Part shown: positions 23,436 to 30,090 of the stretch, piece after piece
How the letters are laid out: each line of letters opens with the position of its first letter
Position numbering within the stretch: the first letter of the stretch is position 1
Origin: a virus
DNA: 48,004 nucleotides
Reading direction: 5' to 3' (one strand)
Virus record (IMG/VR): IMGVR_UViG_3300046005_002099
Coordinates: 1-48,004 of that record
Translations under genes and position numbers: made by a program
Notes under the pieces: generated by a model
What the model saw: only the letters and a program-made list of their open reading frames with translations
What the model was told of the DNA's origin: nothing
The model's database searches: none

Positions 23436-24923
23436 ATGTCAGCACCGAAAGCACTTTATAACGAACAAGCGATTGATTATTTACTCAACAATCTGCTGCA
23501 AATGGCGGACACCGACGAGACACTAAAAAAGCTGGGCATTCATCGCAAAGAACTCCGCGCCCTTGAATCCGATGACGAAATTTATGCCGCGATTGAAACT
23601 CGCCGCGAAGCCTTAATTGCTACGCCGTGGCGTTTAGAGTCGGGTCTGGTTCGACAAAATAACTTTCTATGGCGTGAAATTGAACGAGTGATTACCGCCA
23701 CATTACGCGGGGCATTTAACGCGGTTTTATACGGCTACAGCGTGCAGGAGGTGATTTATCAGCAATTACCTGATGGCAGAATTGGCTTAAAAGAAGTTAG
23801 CGAAAAACCGTTTGAATGGTTTGAACCTAAAAGTAATGGCGATTTGATTTACCGTTCGATGCTCGACCCAATGGGAACAGCGGTTGATACGCAATACAAA
23901 TTCCTACTCACGATTCGCAACGAAACTTACCGCCAACCTTACGGCGAAGCGTTGTTGTCGCGGCTTTATTGGGCATGGTTATTTCGCGTGAACGGATGGA
24001 AATTCTGGGCGAAGAATCTTGAACGCGCTGGCATTCCGTTTTTAAAAGGGACTGCGCCTGATATGCCTTTGCCCGACGGCACGCCTGCCGTTGATAGATT
24101 ATCGACGGTGTTAAATGCGGCGGTGCAAAACGCCACGCTGGCATTGCCCGATGGTTGGACAGCAGAATTTATGAGCGTGCAGCAAAACGGCGCGACCTTT
24201 GAACAATTTGAAACCGCAATTTTAAAAAGAATTCAAAAGGTCATTCTTGGTCAAACACTCACGAGCGACGTAGGTTCAAGCGGTTCATTTGCAGCAGCGA
24301 AAGTGCATCAATCGGTACTCGAGGACAGAAAACGGGCAGACATTCGGTTGGTTTCAAAAAACGTGCAGACGTTGGTCAATGCACTGCACACGTTAAACGG
24401 ATTTACGGGCGAGCCACCGACGTTTGTCATGGAAGACAACACGGGCTTGGAGGTTGACCGTTCCGAGCGTGATGCAAGACTGGTAAGCGCGGGGATATTG
24501 AAACTCACGCCTGATTATTTGTTGCGTGTTTATGATTACGAAGACGGTGATTTTGAGATTCCACCAGCCGTTTTGCCAAACTCCAATCCGCCAATTGGCG
24601 GAACGAAATCTACGAACTTTGCCGCATCCAACCAGCCGATTAAATTCACATCAGAGCGTGACGTATTTTTGGGAACAATTGTTCCCAAATTCACACCCAA
24701 CCAACAAGAAATTGAAACGCTCGCCGACGACGTGTTGGCAAATCTAAAAAGCCCGATTCCCGAAGGTTCAATTTTTAACGCCATCAAAGCGGCGAGCGAT
24801 TATGAAGACCTCGCCAATCGTCTAGCGGTACTTTTTGACGAAACCGACACCGCCAAATTTCGCCAAGTTTTAGAGCGAGCCACGTTTGCTGCTGATTGCA
24901 TTGGTTTCGCTCATGCCAGATAG
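23436..24923 (+). CDS. Portal protein (Mu gp29-like, DUF935)
   Basis: 495 residues. The start has GGAGG upstream; a longer reading overlapping the terminase is rejected. It forms the dodecameric DNA portal. DUF935 hallmarks: LESDDEIYAAIETRREALIA, then VLYGYSVQEVIY, RQPYGEALLSRLYWAWLFRV, and ILGQTLTSDVGSSGS. The C-terminal region after 370 is variable and carries copy 2 of the 16-bp palindrome (SNPPIGGT). Its end overlaps the head-morphogenesis gene by 11 bases. Confidence 0.92.
   Translation: MSAPKALYNEQAIDYLLNNLLQMADTDETLKKLGIHRKELRALESDDEIYAAIETRREALIATPWRLESGLVRQNNFLWREIERVITATLRGAFNAVLYGYSVQEVIYQQLPDGRIGLKEVSEKPFEWFEPKSNGDLIYRSMLDPMGTAVDTQYKFLLTIRNETYRQPYGEALLSRLYWAWLFRVNGWKFWAKNLERAGIPFLKGTAPDMPLPDGTPAVDRLSTVLNAAVQNATLALPDGWTAEFMSVQQNGATFEQFETAILKRIQKVILGQTLTSDVGSSGSFAAAKVHQSVLEDRKRADIRLVSKNVQTLVNALHTLNGFTGEPPTFVMEDNTGLEVDRSERDARLVSAGILKLTPDYLLRVYDYEDGDFEIPPAVLPNSNPPIGGTKSTNFAASNQPIKFTSERDVFLGTIVPKFTPNQQEIETLADDVLANLKSPIPEGSIFNAIKAASDYEDLANRLAVLFDETDTAKFRQVLERATFAADCIGFAHAR
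24587..24602. repeat. 16-bp perfect palindrome, copy 2 of 3
   Basis: Identical to the copies at 2179-2194 and 29710-29725, including the flanking CAA and A (20 identical bases, 24584-24603). It falls in the variable C-terminal linker of the portal gene and encodes Pro-Pro-Ile-Gly-Gly. Confidence 0.9.
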
Positions 24924-27051
24924 TCCAGCGTCCGTTGGGTTTAACGTCCCGTTTGAAGAAGCGATTGCAGCAATGGAAGCGCGAGGGATTGCGTTGCCCG
25001 CGCAATACTACGGTGAATTTCAAGGCATCCAACGGCAGTTAAACTTCTCAATCGCTGGCGTGGCAAGCCTTGACCAACTTCAAGCCGTCCTTGATTCGCT
25101 GACCGCAAAATTAGCGGATGGGCAATCGTTCAAGCAATGGCAAGATTCAGTTGCCGTACAAGACTTAGGTTTGCCGAAACACCGCCTCGACAACATCTTT
25201 CGCACAAACATTCAGAACGCCTACAACCGTGGGCATTGGGAGCAGTTCAAAGAAAATGAAAAATACCAACCTTACCTTATGTACGATGCGATTAACGATA
25301 GTCGTACTCGTCCTAGCCACCGCGCTCTCGATGGGATTATCCGTCGCATTGACGACCCATTTTGGGACGCACATTACCCCGCCAACGGGTACAGGTGTCG
25401 ATGCTCCGTGGTTTCTCTCAGCGAAAAACAAGCACAAGCCCGCTCCAACGGCGACAACGGTTTAAACAAAAAAGTCGAACCCGACAAAATGAAGCCAGAC
25501 AAGGGCTGGGACTATAACTGCGGCTCTGATATTACGGCTGGTATCAACAAGGCGGTCGCCGATAAGATGGCGAAAGCCGCCACGAAAGCAGTCGAACCAA
25601 AGCTGGCGAAAACACTCAAAAAGAAAATCGTTGTGCCAAAAGACGACCCGCTGCACGCTGATAAAATTGTCGCTAAAACTCCAGCAGATGCTCCGCCAAA
25701 GGCAATCCCCAAAGGAAAACCAGCATCAAAAATAGCCAGCGAAACGCCACAAAACCATCCATCAACTAAGGCGTGGTCAAAGGAACATATTGATAAAGTT
25801 CAAAAAGCGTTCCCGTATAAATTTCAAGACGGCGTGTTTAATCCCGACCTTGTAAAAACGGGCAACAAAATCAAAGATACAAAAACGGGCGAAACGTGGG
25901 ATTGGGACGATGTGAAAAAAGAAGCGTCCCCTGGAAGCGGCGCAAAACCAAAAACAGTGTTGAAAAAGCCAGCTCTTGTTCCTGCACCGAAACCAGCACA
26001 AGTTTCAACACCAACGAAAAAATTAGCCAGCGAAACGCCACAAACAGACCCAGACACAAAGTATGTTACGGCAGAGAATCTCGACAAACTTCAAATCTCG
26101 CACCCATATAAATTCCAAGATGGCGTGTTAAATACAAAAATCGTGAAGACTGGCAACAAAATCAAAGACTCAGTAACTGAGGAAAGCTGGGATTGGGACG
26201 ACGTAAAAAAGGAAATCGTCCCTGGAAGTTATCAAAACCCCAAGTCGAAGCTCAAAGGGGCGCAAAAAGACCCAATCGCCGCAACGTGGGACAGTGGCAC
26301 ATTAAAAGCGATGAAATGGAAGTTCCCAGAAAACTTTGATGACAAAGGAAACTGGGTCAATCCTTCATTATCCGACCCAACGCCATCAATGGCGAAAATT
26401 AAAGCGACAATCGCCAAAGAGTATGGCGACCTTCACTATAAAAATTACACCTCAGCTGATGCGAAAGAACTCCAGACCGCACTCAATTTTTATGATGTCG
26501 ATGACGGATATTTCGATAGACCAAGATATAGAAACGGAGTGGAATACGCGAGAGCGATGGGTTTGTCAGAGCTTGAGCATAAGGTGGTTTATTCATACAC
26601 TGAAAACAAAGTGTTCGGAAGACTGAACGCTGTGAATGGTAAGTGGGCAACACACGTTGTGACCAAAGCTGAATCAGATGCCGCCGCAATGTTCACGGAC
26701 GTGCTAAACAAAGCGTTGAAAAAGCTAGATGTTCACTCTGGAGAAGTCAGGCGCGACCTGTCGCTTACGCCAAAACAACTTGAAAAATACGCCGTAGGAG
26801 AGCAAGTTACTGAAAACCACTTCTCAAGCACAACGAAAAAAATGACTGGGATACCGCATTTCAGGGACGATGGAAATACTGTGTTTTTCTTTGACTTGAA
26901 AAACGGCTCAGGTTCGGACATAAGCAAGTTGTCAGAATATGGCGGTACAGAAAGCGAAATCCTTATTCAAAGCGGACGCAAATTTGTTATCGAATCAAAC
27001 GAGTTCGACAAAAAAGAGAACAGGCAGATTGTTAAATTGAAGGAGGTATAA
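24913..27051 (+). CDS. Head morphogenesis protein (Mu gpF) fused to ADP-ribosyltransferase-like domain
   Basis: 712 residues. The N-terminal 190 form the Phage_Mu_F / SPP1-gp7 domain, which enters the virion: VQDLGLPKHRLDNIFRTNIQ, then TRPSHRALDG and HYPANGYRCRC. The middle (about 250-460) holds two repeats of roughly 100 residues, each with PYKFQDGV and KTGNKIKD...WDWDDVKKE. The C-terminal 150 residues look like an R-S-E class mono-ADP-ribosyltransferase: Arg 613/614 in HSGEVRRDLSL, FSSTT at 637-641, and the catalytic E680-x-E682 in GGTESEIL. Such fusions are known in other phages and could deliver an effector with the DNA. The ATG start overlaps the portal; an upstream TTG is possible. Confidence 0.8.
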   Translation: MPDSPASVGFNVPFEEAIAAMEARGIALPAQYYGEFQGIQRQLNFSIAGVASLDQLQAVLDSLTAKLADGQSFKQWQDSVAVQDLGLPKHRLDNIFRTNIQNAYNRGHWEQFKENEKYQPYLMYDAINDSRTRPSHRALDGIIRRIDDPFWDAHYPANGYRCRCSVVSLSEKQAQARSNGDNGLNKKVEPDKMKPDKGWDYNCGSDITAGINKAVADKMAKAATKAVEPKLAKTLKKKIVVPKDDPLHADKIVAKTPADAPPKAIPKGKPASKIASETPQNHPSTKAWSKEHIDKVQKAFPYKFQDGVFNPDLVKTGNKIKDTKTGETWDWDDVKKEASPGSGAKPKTVLKKPALVPAPKPAQVSTPTKKLASETPQTDPDTKYVTAENLDKLQISHPYKFQDGVLNTKIVKTGNKIKDSVTEESWDWDDVKKEIVPGSYQNPKSKLKGAQKDPIAATWDSGTLKAMKWKFPENFDDKGNWVNPSLSDPTPSMAKIKATIAKEYGDLHYKNYTSADAKELQTALNFYDVDDGYFDRPRYRNGVEYARAMGLSELEHKVVYSYTENKVFGRLNAVNGKWATHVVTKAESDAAAMFTDVLNKALKKLDVHSGEVRRDLSLTPKQLEKYAVGEQVTENHFSSTTKKMTGIPHFRDDGNTVFFFDLKNGSGSDISKLSEYGGTESEILIQSGRKFVIESNEFDKKENRQIVKLKEV

Positions 27052-27052
27052 A

Positions 27053-27463
27053 ATGACTAATTTAGAAAAAGCACAGGCGTGGGTTGATAGCCGCGCCGAT
27101 GAAGGAAGGGAAGAGTTTGCGATTATTGTACTCGGTGGGTGGGAGTCCGAAGCGCGGAATATGGAAGTAGACATCGATGAGTATGTAGACGAGAAATACG
27201 GGTGGGTTCTACGCGCTATTGAGCTTAAAAATAGCGACGACCCGTTTGCAATTATGACCAGCAATGAGCGGGCATTCGCCGAAAGAATGTGCGACCTCGA
27301 ACCGCGTGTTTATTTAGAGGGCGATGCACTCAAAAACCTAGAGGACATGATGGCAGCATCACAAGCTAAGGTGGATGCTAGAAACGAGATAAGCAGGCTT
27401 GAACTCCTAAAAAACCCACCCGTAACAAGGAAAGTTGAGTCGTTTGAGGACGTTTTCGGATGA
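27053..27463 (+). CDS. Hypothetical acidic protein directly after the ART-head fusion
   Basis: 136 residues, GGAGG before the ATG, two bases after the previous stop. Acidic and mostly helical (DSRADEGREEFAIIVLGGWE, then MEVDIDEYVDEKYGWVLRAI). No family recognised. This slot has no standard Mu head gene. Its coupling to the ART-bearing gene makes a role as its regulator, immunity factor or scaffold plausible, but that is position-based only. Confidence 0.5.
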   Translation: MTNLEKAQAWVDSRADEGREEFAIIVLGGWESEARNMEVDIDEYVDEKYGWVLRAIELKNSDDPFAIMTSNERAFAERMCDLEPRVYLEGDALKNLEDMMAASQAKVDARNEISRLELLKNPPVTRKVESFEDVFG

Positions 27464-27921
27464 GCGACATCACCGTTCAAATTGAAAACGCAGAGATGCA
27501 CGCAAGGTTGCAGCAGCTAGGCAACTCCGTCACCAATTTGCAACCAGCAATGCGCTCAATCGGGCAAAGTTTAAAATCGAACATCCGTCTTTGTTTCGTT
27601 GACACCAAATCGCCCGACGGCATCAACTGGGCGGCGTTGTCGCCCGTCACGATTGCAAACCGCCGCCAAGGCTCAAGTGTTCCGTTGAGCGACACGGGCG
27701 TTTTAAAAAACTCGTTCACGGTTCAGGCAGGCGCACAGTCGGTCACGATTGGCACAAACGCCCCGCAAGCCGCGATGATGAGCTTCGGTGGCAAGAAGGC
27801 GCAATTCCCAAATTTGTGGGGGGATATTCCCGCCCGTCCTTTTATGCCAACGGCGGCTTTGCCAAACCAGTGGTCTGAGGACATCGTGGACATTATCGAG
27901 CAGCACCTAACCATGCACTAA
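27460..27921 (+). CDS. Virion morphogenesis protein (Mu gpG / phage tail completion S-like)
   Basis: 153 residues. Matches the gpG family: IGQSLKSNIRLCFVDTKSPD, then INWAALSPVTIANRRQGSS, LSDTGVLKNSFTV, and MSFGGKKAQFPNLWGDIPAR ending in RPFMPTAALP. The family acts in head or tail completion. It overlaps the preceding gene by 4 bases and ends the first head block; the small-gene array begins 10 bases later. Confidence 0.85.
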   Translation: MSDITVQIENAEMHARLQQLGNSVTNLQPAMRSIGQSLKSNIRLCFVDTKSPDGINWAALSPVTIANRRQGSSVPLSDTGVLKNSFTVQAGAQSVTIGTNAPQAAMMSFGGKKAQFPNLWGDIPARPFMPTAALPNQWSEDIVDIIEQHLTMH

Positions 27922-27930
27922 GCAGCCAGC

Positions 27931-28103
27931 GCGGTACTAAAAAAACTTTCTGAAAGCCTCGTAGCCCCAGTGCTACGGGGCTTTCTGCGTTTTAAAGATT
28001 CGATTTATTTTCTTAACTTGCTGACAACGTAAATTGAATGGCAATGTGTGTCCCGACGGCACGAAAAATCCTTTTAAAACAACGAACTACAAAGGAAAAG
28101 ACC
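27931..28103 (+). promoter_or_regulatory. Leader repeat R1 before small gene A
   Basis: Imperfect direct repeat with 29106-29266. Identical blocks: GCGGTACTAAAAAAACT at the 5' end, AACTTGCTGAC in the middle, 25 bases at 28037-28061 that include GGCAATGTGTGTCCCGACGG, and 20 bases CCTTTTAAAACAACGAACTA at 28070-28089. It ends at the ribosome-binding site of a gene starting MSA. A promoter plus structured leader is the likely content. Confidence 0.65.
27953..27984 (+). terminator. Strong 13-bp hairpin in R1, terminator or attenuator
   Basis: AAAGCCTCGTAGC pairs with GCTACGGGGCTTT (one G-U) around a 6-base loop. The tail TTTCTGCGTTTT is an interrupted T-tract. It ends the head transcript after gpG or attenuates the array. 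In R2 the equivalent stem is weaker. Confidence 0.6.
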
Positions 28104-28322
28104 ATGAGCGCATTAAACGAAGCAACAAAAGCAGAATTTCAAAAATTGAAAGACGCACACGCACAAACAGGCTGCTTGGCTAAAGCAAGACGCGCTACCA
28201 ACCTGACATTCAGCCAGCTTAAAGAACTCAAACAAGCGGGTTTGGTAACAGGCGAAGCAAAATTTGACATCGGCTCACGCCAACCAAGATTCATTTTTAA
28301 ACTCACAGGCATCGCGGCTTAA
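28104..28322 (+). CDS. Small array protein A (paralogue of B and D)
   Basis: 72 residues, starting MSALNEATKAEFQKLKDAHA, with AAAGGAAAAG before the ATG; a longer reading from 28038 would begin inside the leader repeat. Shares a layout with B and D: N-terminal helix with Lys-Phe, a basic helix, a Leu-Thr turn and recognition-like helix (NLTFSQLKELKQAGLVTG), a beta hairpin, and a final Gly-Ile. That suggests a small HTH-like DNA- or RNA-binding protein. Family not recognised. Confidence 0.6.
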   Translation: MSALNEATKAEFQKLKDAHAQTGCLAKARRATNLTFSQLKELKQAGLVTGEAKFDIGSRQPRFIFKLTGIAA

Positions 28323-28330
28323 ACCACAAC

Positions 28331-28350
28331 GGCGGGGCGAAAGCCCTGCC
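28331..28350 (+). other. Intergenic hairpin H1, GAAA tetraloop
   Basis: GGCGGGGC-GAAA-GCCCTGCC: 8-bp stem with one G-U and a GNRA tetraloop, 9 bases after gene A's stop. Equivalent hairpins H2-H4 follow genes B, C and D. No T-run follows, so it is more likely an mRNA-processing, stability or protein-binding element than a terminator. Confidence 0.75.
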
Positions 28351-28375
28351 AACCAAAACTACAAAGGAAAAGACC

Positions 28376-28582
28376 ATGAAAACATTAACAGCATCGACAC
28401 ACCGCAAATTTTTATCGCTCATCTTGGCATTTAAAGAAACCAACGACATCGCAGCAGCACAACGCGAATCGAAACTTACCGCAAACCAAGCGGAAGACTT
28501 GAAATTCGCGGAATTGATAACTGGCAAGATGTATTACAACAACCAAAACAAAGCGAAATTTGTAATCTGGGGCATTAACTAA
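28376..28582 (+). CDS. Small array protein B (paralogue of A and D)
   Basis: 68 residues, starting MKTLTASTHRKFLSLILAFK, AAAGGAAAAG upstream. Shares with A and D the basic helix, the turn-helix segment (SKLTANQAEDLKFAELITGK) and the closing FVIWGIN. Function unknown; probable small nucleic-acid-binding protein. Confidence 0.6.
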   Translation: MKTLTASTHRKFLSLILAFKETNDIAAAQRESKLTANQAEDLKFAELITGKMYYNNQNKAKFVIWGIN

Positions 28583-28591
28583 ACAACAAGC

Positions 28592-28613
28592 GGCGGGGTT
28601 TAAACACCCCGCC
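28592..28613 (+). other. Intergenic hairpin H2
   Basis: GGCGGGG pairs with CCCCGCC around an 8-base loop (TTTAAACA). Same position and flanks as H1 but the GAAA loop is replaced. It follows gene B by 9 bases. Confidence 0.7.
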
Positions 28614-28633
28614 CAACCAAACAAGGAAAGGCA

Positions 28634-29038
28634 ATGAAAAAATTAAATGAAGAAGCTAAAAAACAACTGGATTTGATGACAAGCATCGAATTTGAACTCG
28701 ACGAAAATGGCGACATCGACACCGACCGCGCAAACGACGTAATTTTCGAGGCGGCAAAAAAGGTCGTTGCGGTGCTTGGCGAAAATTACGAAGTTTCGGC
28801 AGGCGAATTAAAAGAAGCCGCCACAGAGTTCGGCGAAGTTGGACAGGCGGTCGTTGAAATCGCCGACGAGTTTGGCGCAAAGACAATGACCCAGGTAATC
28901 AACGCCATCTTGTTTGAACTCGCAACCAGCGGGCTGCACCAAGAGCAGTTCCCAGGCACGCCGAACCTAAACGAAACGCTGGCACAGGTCATCACGGCAT
29001 TGTGTGCTGCCAAAGCGGCGCAGGACATAACCGAATAA
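28634..29038 (+). CDS. Small array protein C, acidic helical
   Basis: 134 residues, AAGGAAAGG upstream. Strongly acidic and helical: EFELDENGDIDTDRANDVIF, then LKEAATEFGEVGQAVVEIAD. Not a paralogue of A, B and D. It might mimic DNA or act as a partner protein; no family recognised. Ends 7 bases before hairpin H3. Confidence 0.55.
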   Translation: MKKLNEEAKKQLDLMTSIEFELDENGDIDTDRANDVIFEAAKKVVAVLGENYEVSAGELKEAATEFGEVGQAVVEIADEFGAKTMTQVINAILFELATSGLHQEQFPGTPNLNETLAQVITALCAAKAAQDITE

Positions 29039-29045
29039 AACCAGT

Positions 29046-29065
29046 GGCGGGGCGAAAGTCCCGTC
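29046..29065 (+). other. Intergenic hairpin H3, GAAA tetraloop with wobble changes
   Basis: GGCGGGGC-GAAA-GTCCCGTC: same 8-bp stem and tetraloop as H1, with two G-U pairs where H1 has one. The changes keep pairing, which argues for RNA-level function. A second stem CCCACC/GGTGGG follows at 29076-29101. Confidence 0.7.
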
Positions 29066-29105
29066 CAACCCAAAGCCCACCGAAAACAAAAACAGGGTGG
29101 GCAGT

Positions 29106-29266
29106 GCGGTACTAAAAAAACTATTTCAAACGCCATGTAGCCCAAGCGTTGCAGGCTTTGTGCGCTTTTTGGTTTTCATAACTTGCTGACCACGATGGTC
29201 AATGGCAATGTGTGTCCCGACGGCATAAAAAAGCCTTTTAAAACAACGAACTAAAAAGGAACTAAC
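29106..29266 (+). promoter_or_regulatory. Leader repeat R2 before small gene D
   Basis: Second copy of the leader described at 27931-28103, 161 against 173 bases to the start codon. Shared blocks: GCGGTACTAAAAAAACT (29106-29122), the 25 bases at 29201-29225, and CCTTTTAAAACAACGAACTA (29234-29253). The segment between is diverged and its hairpin is weaker. Confidence 0.65.
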
Positions 29267-29482
29267 ATGAGCGCAAGAATTAGCAACAAAACAAAAAGAA
29301 ACTTTGAAACCTTTATGGCTGCCTACAACAGCCTTGGCAAAGACATCGAAAGAACGGTAAGACGCTGCGGACTTGGCTACGACGAACTAAGCGACCTCGT
29401 TAACAAAAGACTTTTAAAAGGCAAATGGGTGAACGTTGACGCAAACACAAACAACGAACTTCACATTTTGGGTATCGCCTAA
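29267..29482 (+). CDS. Small array protein D (paralogue of A and B)
   Basis: 71 residues, starting MSARISNKTKRNFETFMAAY, AAAGGA upstream. Contains the same basic helix and turn-helix segment (RRCGLGYDELSDLVNKRLLK) and ends LHILGIA. Its leader duplicates that of gene A, so gene and leader were probably copied together. Confidence 0.6.
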   Translation: MSARISNKTKRNFETFMAAYNSLGKDIERTVRRCGLGYDELSDLVNKRLLKGKWVNVDANTNNELHILGIA

Positions 29483-29491
29483 ACAACCAGC

Positions 29492-29511
29492 GGCGGGGCG
29501 AAAGCCCTGCC
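29492..29511 (+). other. Intergenic hairpin H4, GAAA tetraloop
   Basis: Identical to H1 (GGCGGGGC-GAAA-GCCCTGCC), 9 bases after gene D's stop and 22 bases before gene E. Flanking CAACCAGC and CCAA also match the other copies. Confidence 0.75.
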
Positions 29512-29533
29512 AAACCAACAAAAAGGAAAGACA

Positions 29534-29968
29534 ATGAAAATCAGAAATCCTGCTTGCTGCACTTGCGGCAACATTTCACTTGAAAAACGCTTAGAAAAAT
29601 ACATTGAATGCCCTTACCACGACGGCGAAATAGAAGGTGAAGTGGTCGATTGGATTGAGGTCGATGACCCACCACACAACGAGATTGAGGCAACAATTAA
29701 AACAACCAATCCGCCAATTGGCGGAATTTACGAAAGTAACCACCCAAAATATGCAGGCTTCGTCATCAAAGAAGATGCGGGGTTTTGCTACCTTGGCGGC
29801 ATGGGTGATTGGATTGTCTATGCCACTCCATTCAACGAGGATGGCGAACCTTATTACATCAACGCCCAGCCCCAGCGTTTTATGATGGGACGCGACATTG
29901 GCGACTTTATCCCAGACGAAATCGAAGTGAGCGATGAGTGCTACCAAGCCTTTATGGCAAGCCAATAG
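29534..29968 (+). CDS. Array protein E, Cys-rich N-terminus
   Basis: 144 residues, AAAGGAAAGA upstream. The N-terminus has a possible zinc site: CCTCG at 8-12 and CPYH at 26-29. The middle holds copy 3 of the 16-bp palindrome (TNPPIGGI, residues about 58-65), followed by a beta-rich domain (GFCYLGGMGDWIVYATPF). No family recognised. It closes the array before a terminator. Confidence 0.55.
   Translation: MKIRNPACCTCGNISLEKRLEKYIECPYHDGEIEGEVVDWIEVDDPPHNEIEATIKTTNPPIGGIYESNHPKYAGFVIKEDAGFCYLGGMGDWIVYATPFNEDGEPYYINAQPQRFMMGRDIGDFIPDEIEVSDECYQAFMASQ
29710..29725. repeat. 16-bp perfect palindrome, copy 3 of 3
   Basis: Same 20-base block (29707-29726) as at 2176-2195 and 24584-24603. It encodes Pro-Pro-Ile-Gly-Gly between an acidic linker and a beta-rich domain in gene E. 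Confidence 0.9.
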
Positions 29969-29990
29969 CACCACCGATGTAAAAACACAA

Positions 29991-30016
29991 AAGCCTGACG
30001 AACTGTCGGGCTTTTT
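29991..30016 (+). terminator. Rho-independent terminator closing the small-gene array
   Basis: AAGCCTGAC pairs with GTCGGGCTT (one G-U), loop GAACT, then five T. It nearly repeats the stem of the terminator at 135-170. The late-promoter-like element starts 10 bases later, so a new transcript should begin there. Confidence 0.85.
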
Positions 30017-30025
30017 GTTGCCTAT

Positions 30026-30064
30026 TTTTCGCGTACTTTACTAAACCATGCGATTAGAAAACCC
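30026..30064 (+). promoter_or_regulatory. Repeated late-promoter-like element, copy 2
   Basis: Second copy of the element at 17557-17595, with 23 of 24 core bases identical (30037-30060), including the CTAA-N9-TTAG dyad. It sits between a strong terminator and the capsid-protease gene, where a late promoter is expected. Confidence 0.65.
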
Positions 30065-30090
30065 CATACACGACGGGCAATCTAACGCGC

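Noticed and set aside
24886-24912. TTG start nine codons upstream of the gpF-ART gene
   Set aside because: ATG at 24913 is the normal codon, and neither start has a good ribosome-binding site; the upstream stretch lies wholly within the portal reading frame.
29046-29101. Terminator after gene C
   Set aside because: Two stems exist but neither is followed by a T-run, and the next leader begins at once.
27931-29266. CRISPR array or tandem-repeat locus suggested by repeated hairpins and leaders
   Set aside because: The repeats are gaps between open reading frames, with unequal spacing and no spacers of uniform length.
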